From Sneathiella sp. (GTDB taxonomy: Bacteria; Pseudomonadota; Alphaproteobacteria; Sneathiellales; Sneathiellaceae): 6,678 nt of DNA. The first letter of the stretch is position 1, and each line of letters begins with the position of its first letter. The DNA lies in assembly GCA_016765515.1 (NCBI GenBank), contig JAESPT010000075.1:1-6678 (forward strand). The letters run 5' to 3'. The position numbers and the translations under genes are program-made. Positions 6,494 to 6,678 of the stretch are shown here, piece by piece. The notes under the pieces were generated by a model. That model was not told where the DNA came from, searched no databases, and saw only the letters and a list, made by a program, of their open reading frames with translations.

Positions 6494-6678
6494 GATTTCT
6501 GCCTTTTAGGATCGAGGACATCCCGAAGGCCATCTCCCAGAAGATTAAAGCCCAGACTGACAATGAAAATGGCCATGCCGGGCATGGTCGCAACCCACCA
6601 ATAATCCAGAATGTATTTCCGGCCCGATGAAATCATGGCGCCCCATTCGGCAAGTGGTGGCTGGGCTCCCAGACCCAA
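6490..6678 (-). CDS. ABC transporter permease, C-terminal end (DppC-like, cut by window edge)
   Basis: The last 62 residues or so of an inner-membrane permease; the gene begins beyond the right edge. The fragment reads [19 protein letters not shown], matching the loop that couples DppC/OppC permeases to their ATPases. It continues with [20 protein letters not shown], the last membrane helix, and finally [15 protein letters not shown], the standard cytoplasmic C-terminus. The TGA overlaps the ATG of the DppD-like gene by 4 bp. The usual order in such operons is binding protein, two permeases, two ATPases, so the binding protein and the other permease are expected further upstream, outside this window. 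The frame is open at the edge, so no start is assigned. Confidence 0.92.
   Translation of the reverse strand: MGLGAQPPLAEWGAMISSGRKYILDYWWVATMPGMAIFIVSLGFNLLGDGLRDVLDPKRQKS

Overview
The window looks like chromosomal DNA of a Gram-negative proteobacterium, probably an alphaproteobacterium of moderate GC. The reasons are a Tat-exported PhoX-type phosphatase with the N-terminal layout common in that class, a Dpp/Opp-type ABC operon, and a GlpR/GlpK pair. This is inference from gene content and protein style; no rRNA or other firm marker is present, so genus and species cannot be given. There are no tRNAs, insertion sequences, CRISPR arrays or phage genes.

Layout. (1) Positions 1-1326, minus strand: a glycerol utilisation pair, with glpR (DeoR-family repressor) upstream and glpK (glycerol kinase, cut by the window edge) 128 bp downstream. 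The gap between them holds nested inverted repeats. (2) Positions 1327-1547: a divergent control region rich in CGAAA/TTTCG pentamers, with a candidate promoter for the next gene. (3) Positions 1548-2540, plus strand: an aldo/keto reductase with an intact catalytic tetrad, ended by a clear rho-independent terminator. (4) Positions 2593-4593, minus strand: a PhoX-family (DUF839) alkaline phosphatase with a twin-arginine signal, a good sigma70-type promoter and a dyad over the predicted start of transcription. (5) Positions 4594-4872: an intergenic stretch that also holds a possible 31-residue small ORF with a strong ribosome binding site. (6) Positions 4873-6678, minus strand: the 3' end of a peptide/nickel-type ABC importer operon, namely the C-terminus of a DppC-like permease followed by DppD-like and DppF-like ATPases, with overlapping genes.

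How the parts may work together. GlpR is expected to sense glycerol 3-phosphate and repress glycerol genes. GlpK makes that effector, which closes a regulatory loop. The divergent reductase shares the control region with glpR and may belong to the same regulon, reducing or oxidising a small aldehyde or polyol. PhoX would release phosphate from organic esters, possibly including glycerol phosphates, in the periplasm, and the ABC importer would bring in a small peptide-like or other solute. These links rest on neighbourhood only.

Most of the window is ordinary metabolic and transport sequence. I see no complete undescribed system. The items most worth a second look are the regulatory regions and the small ORF.
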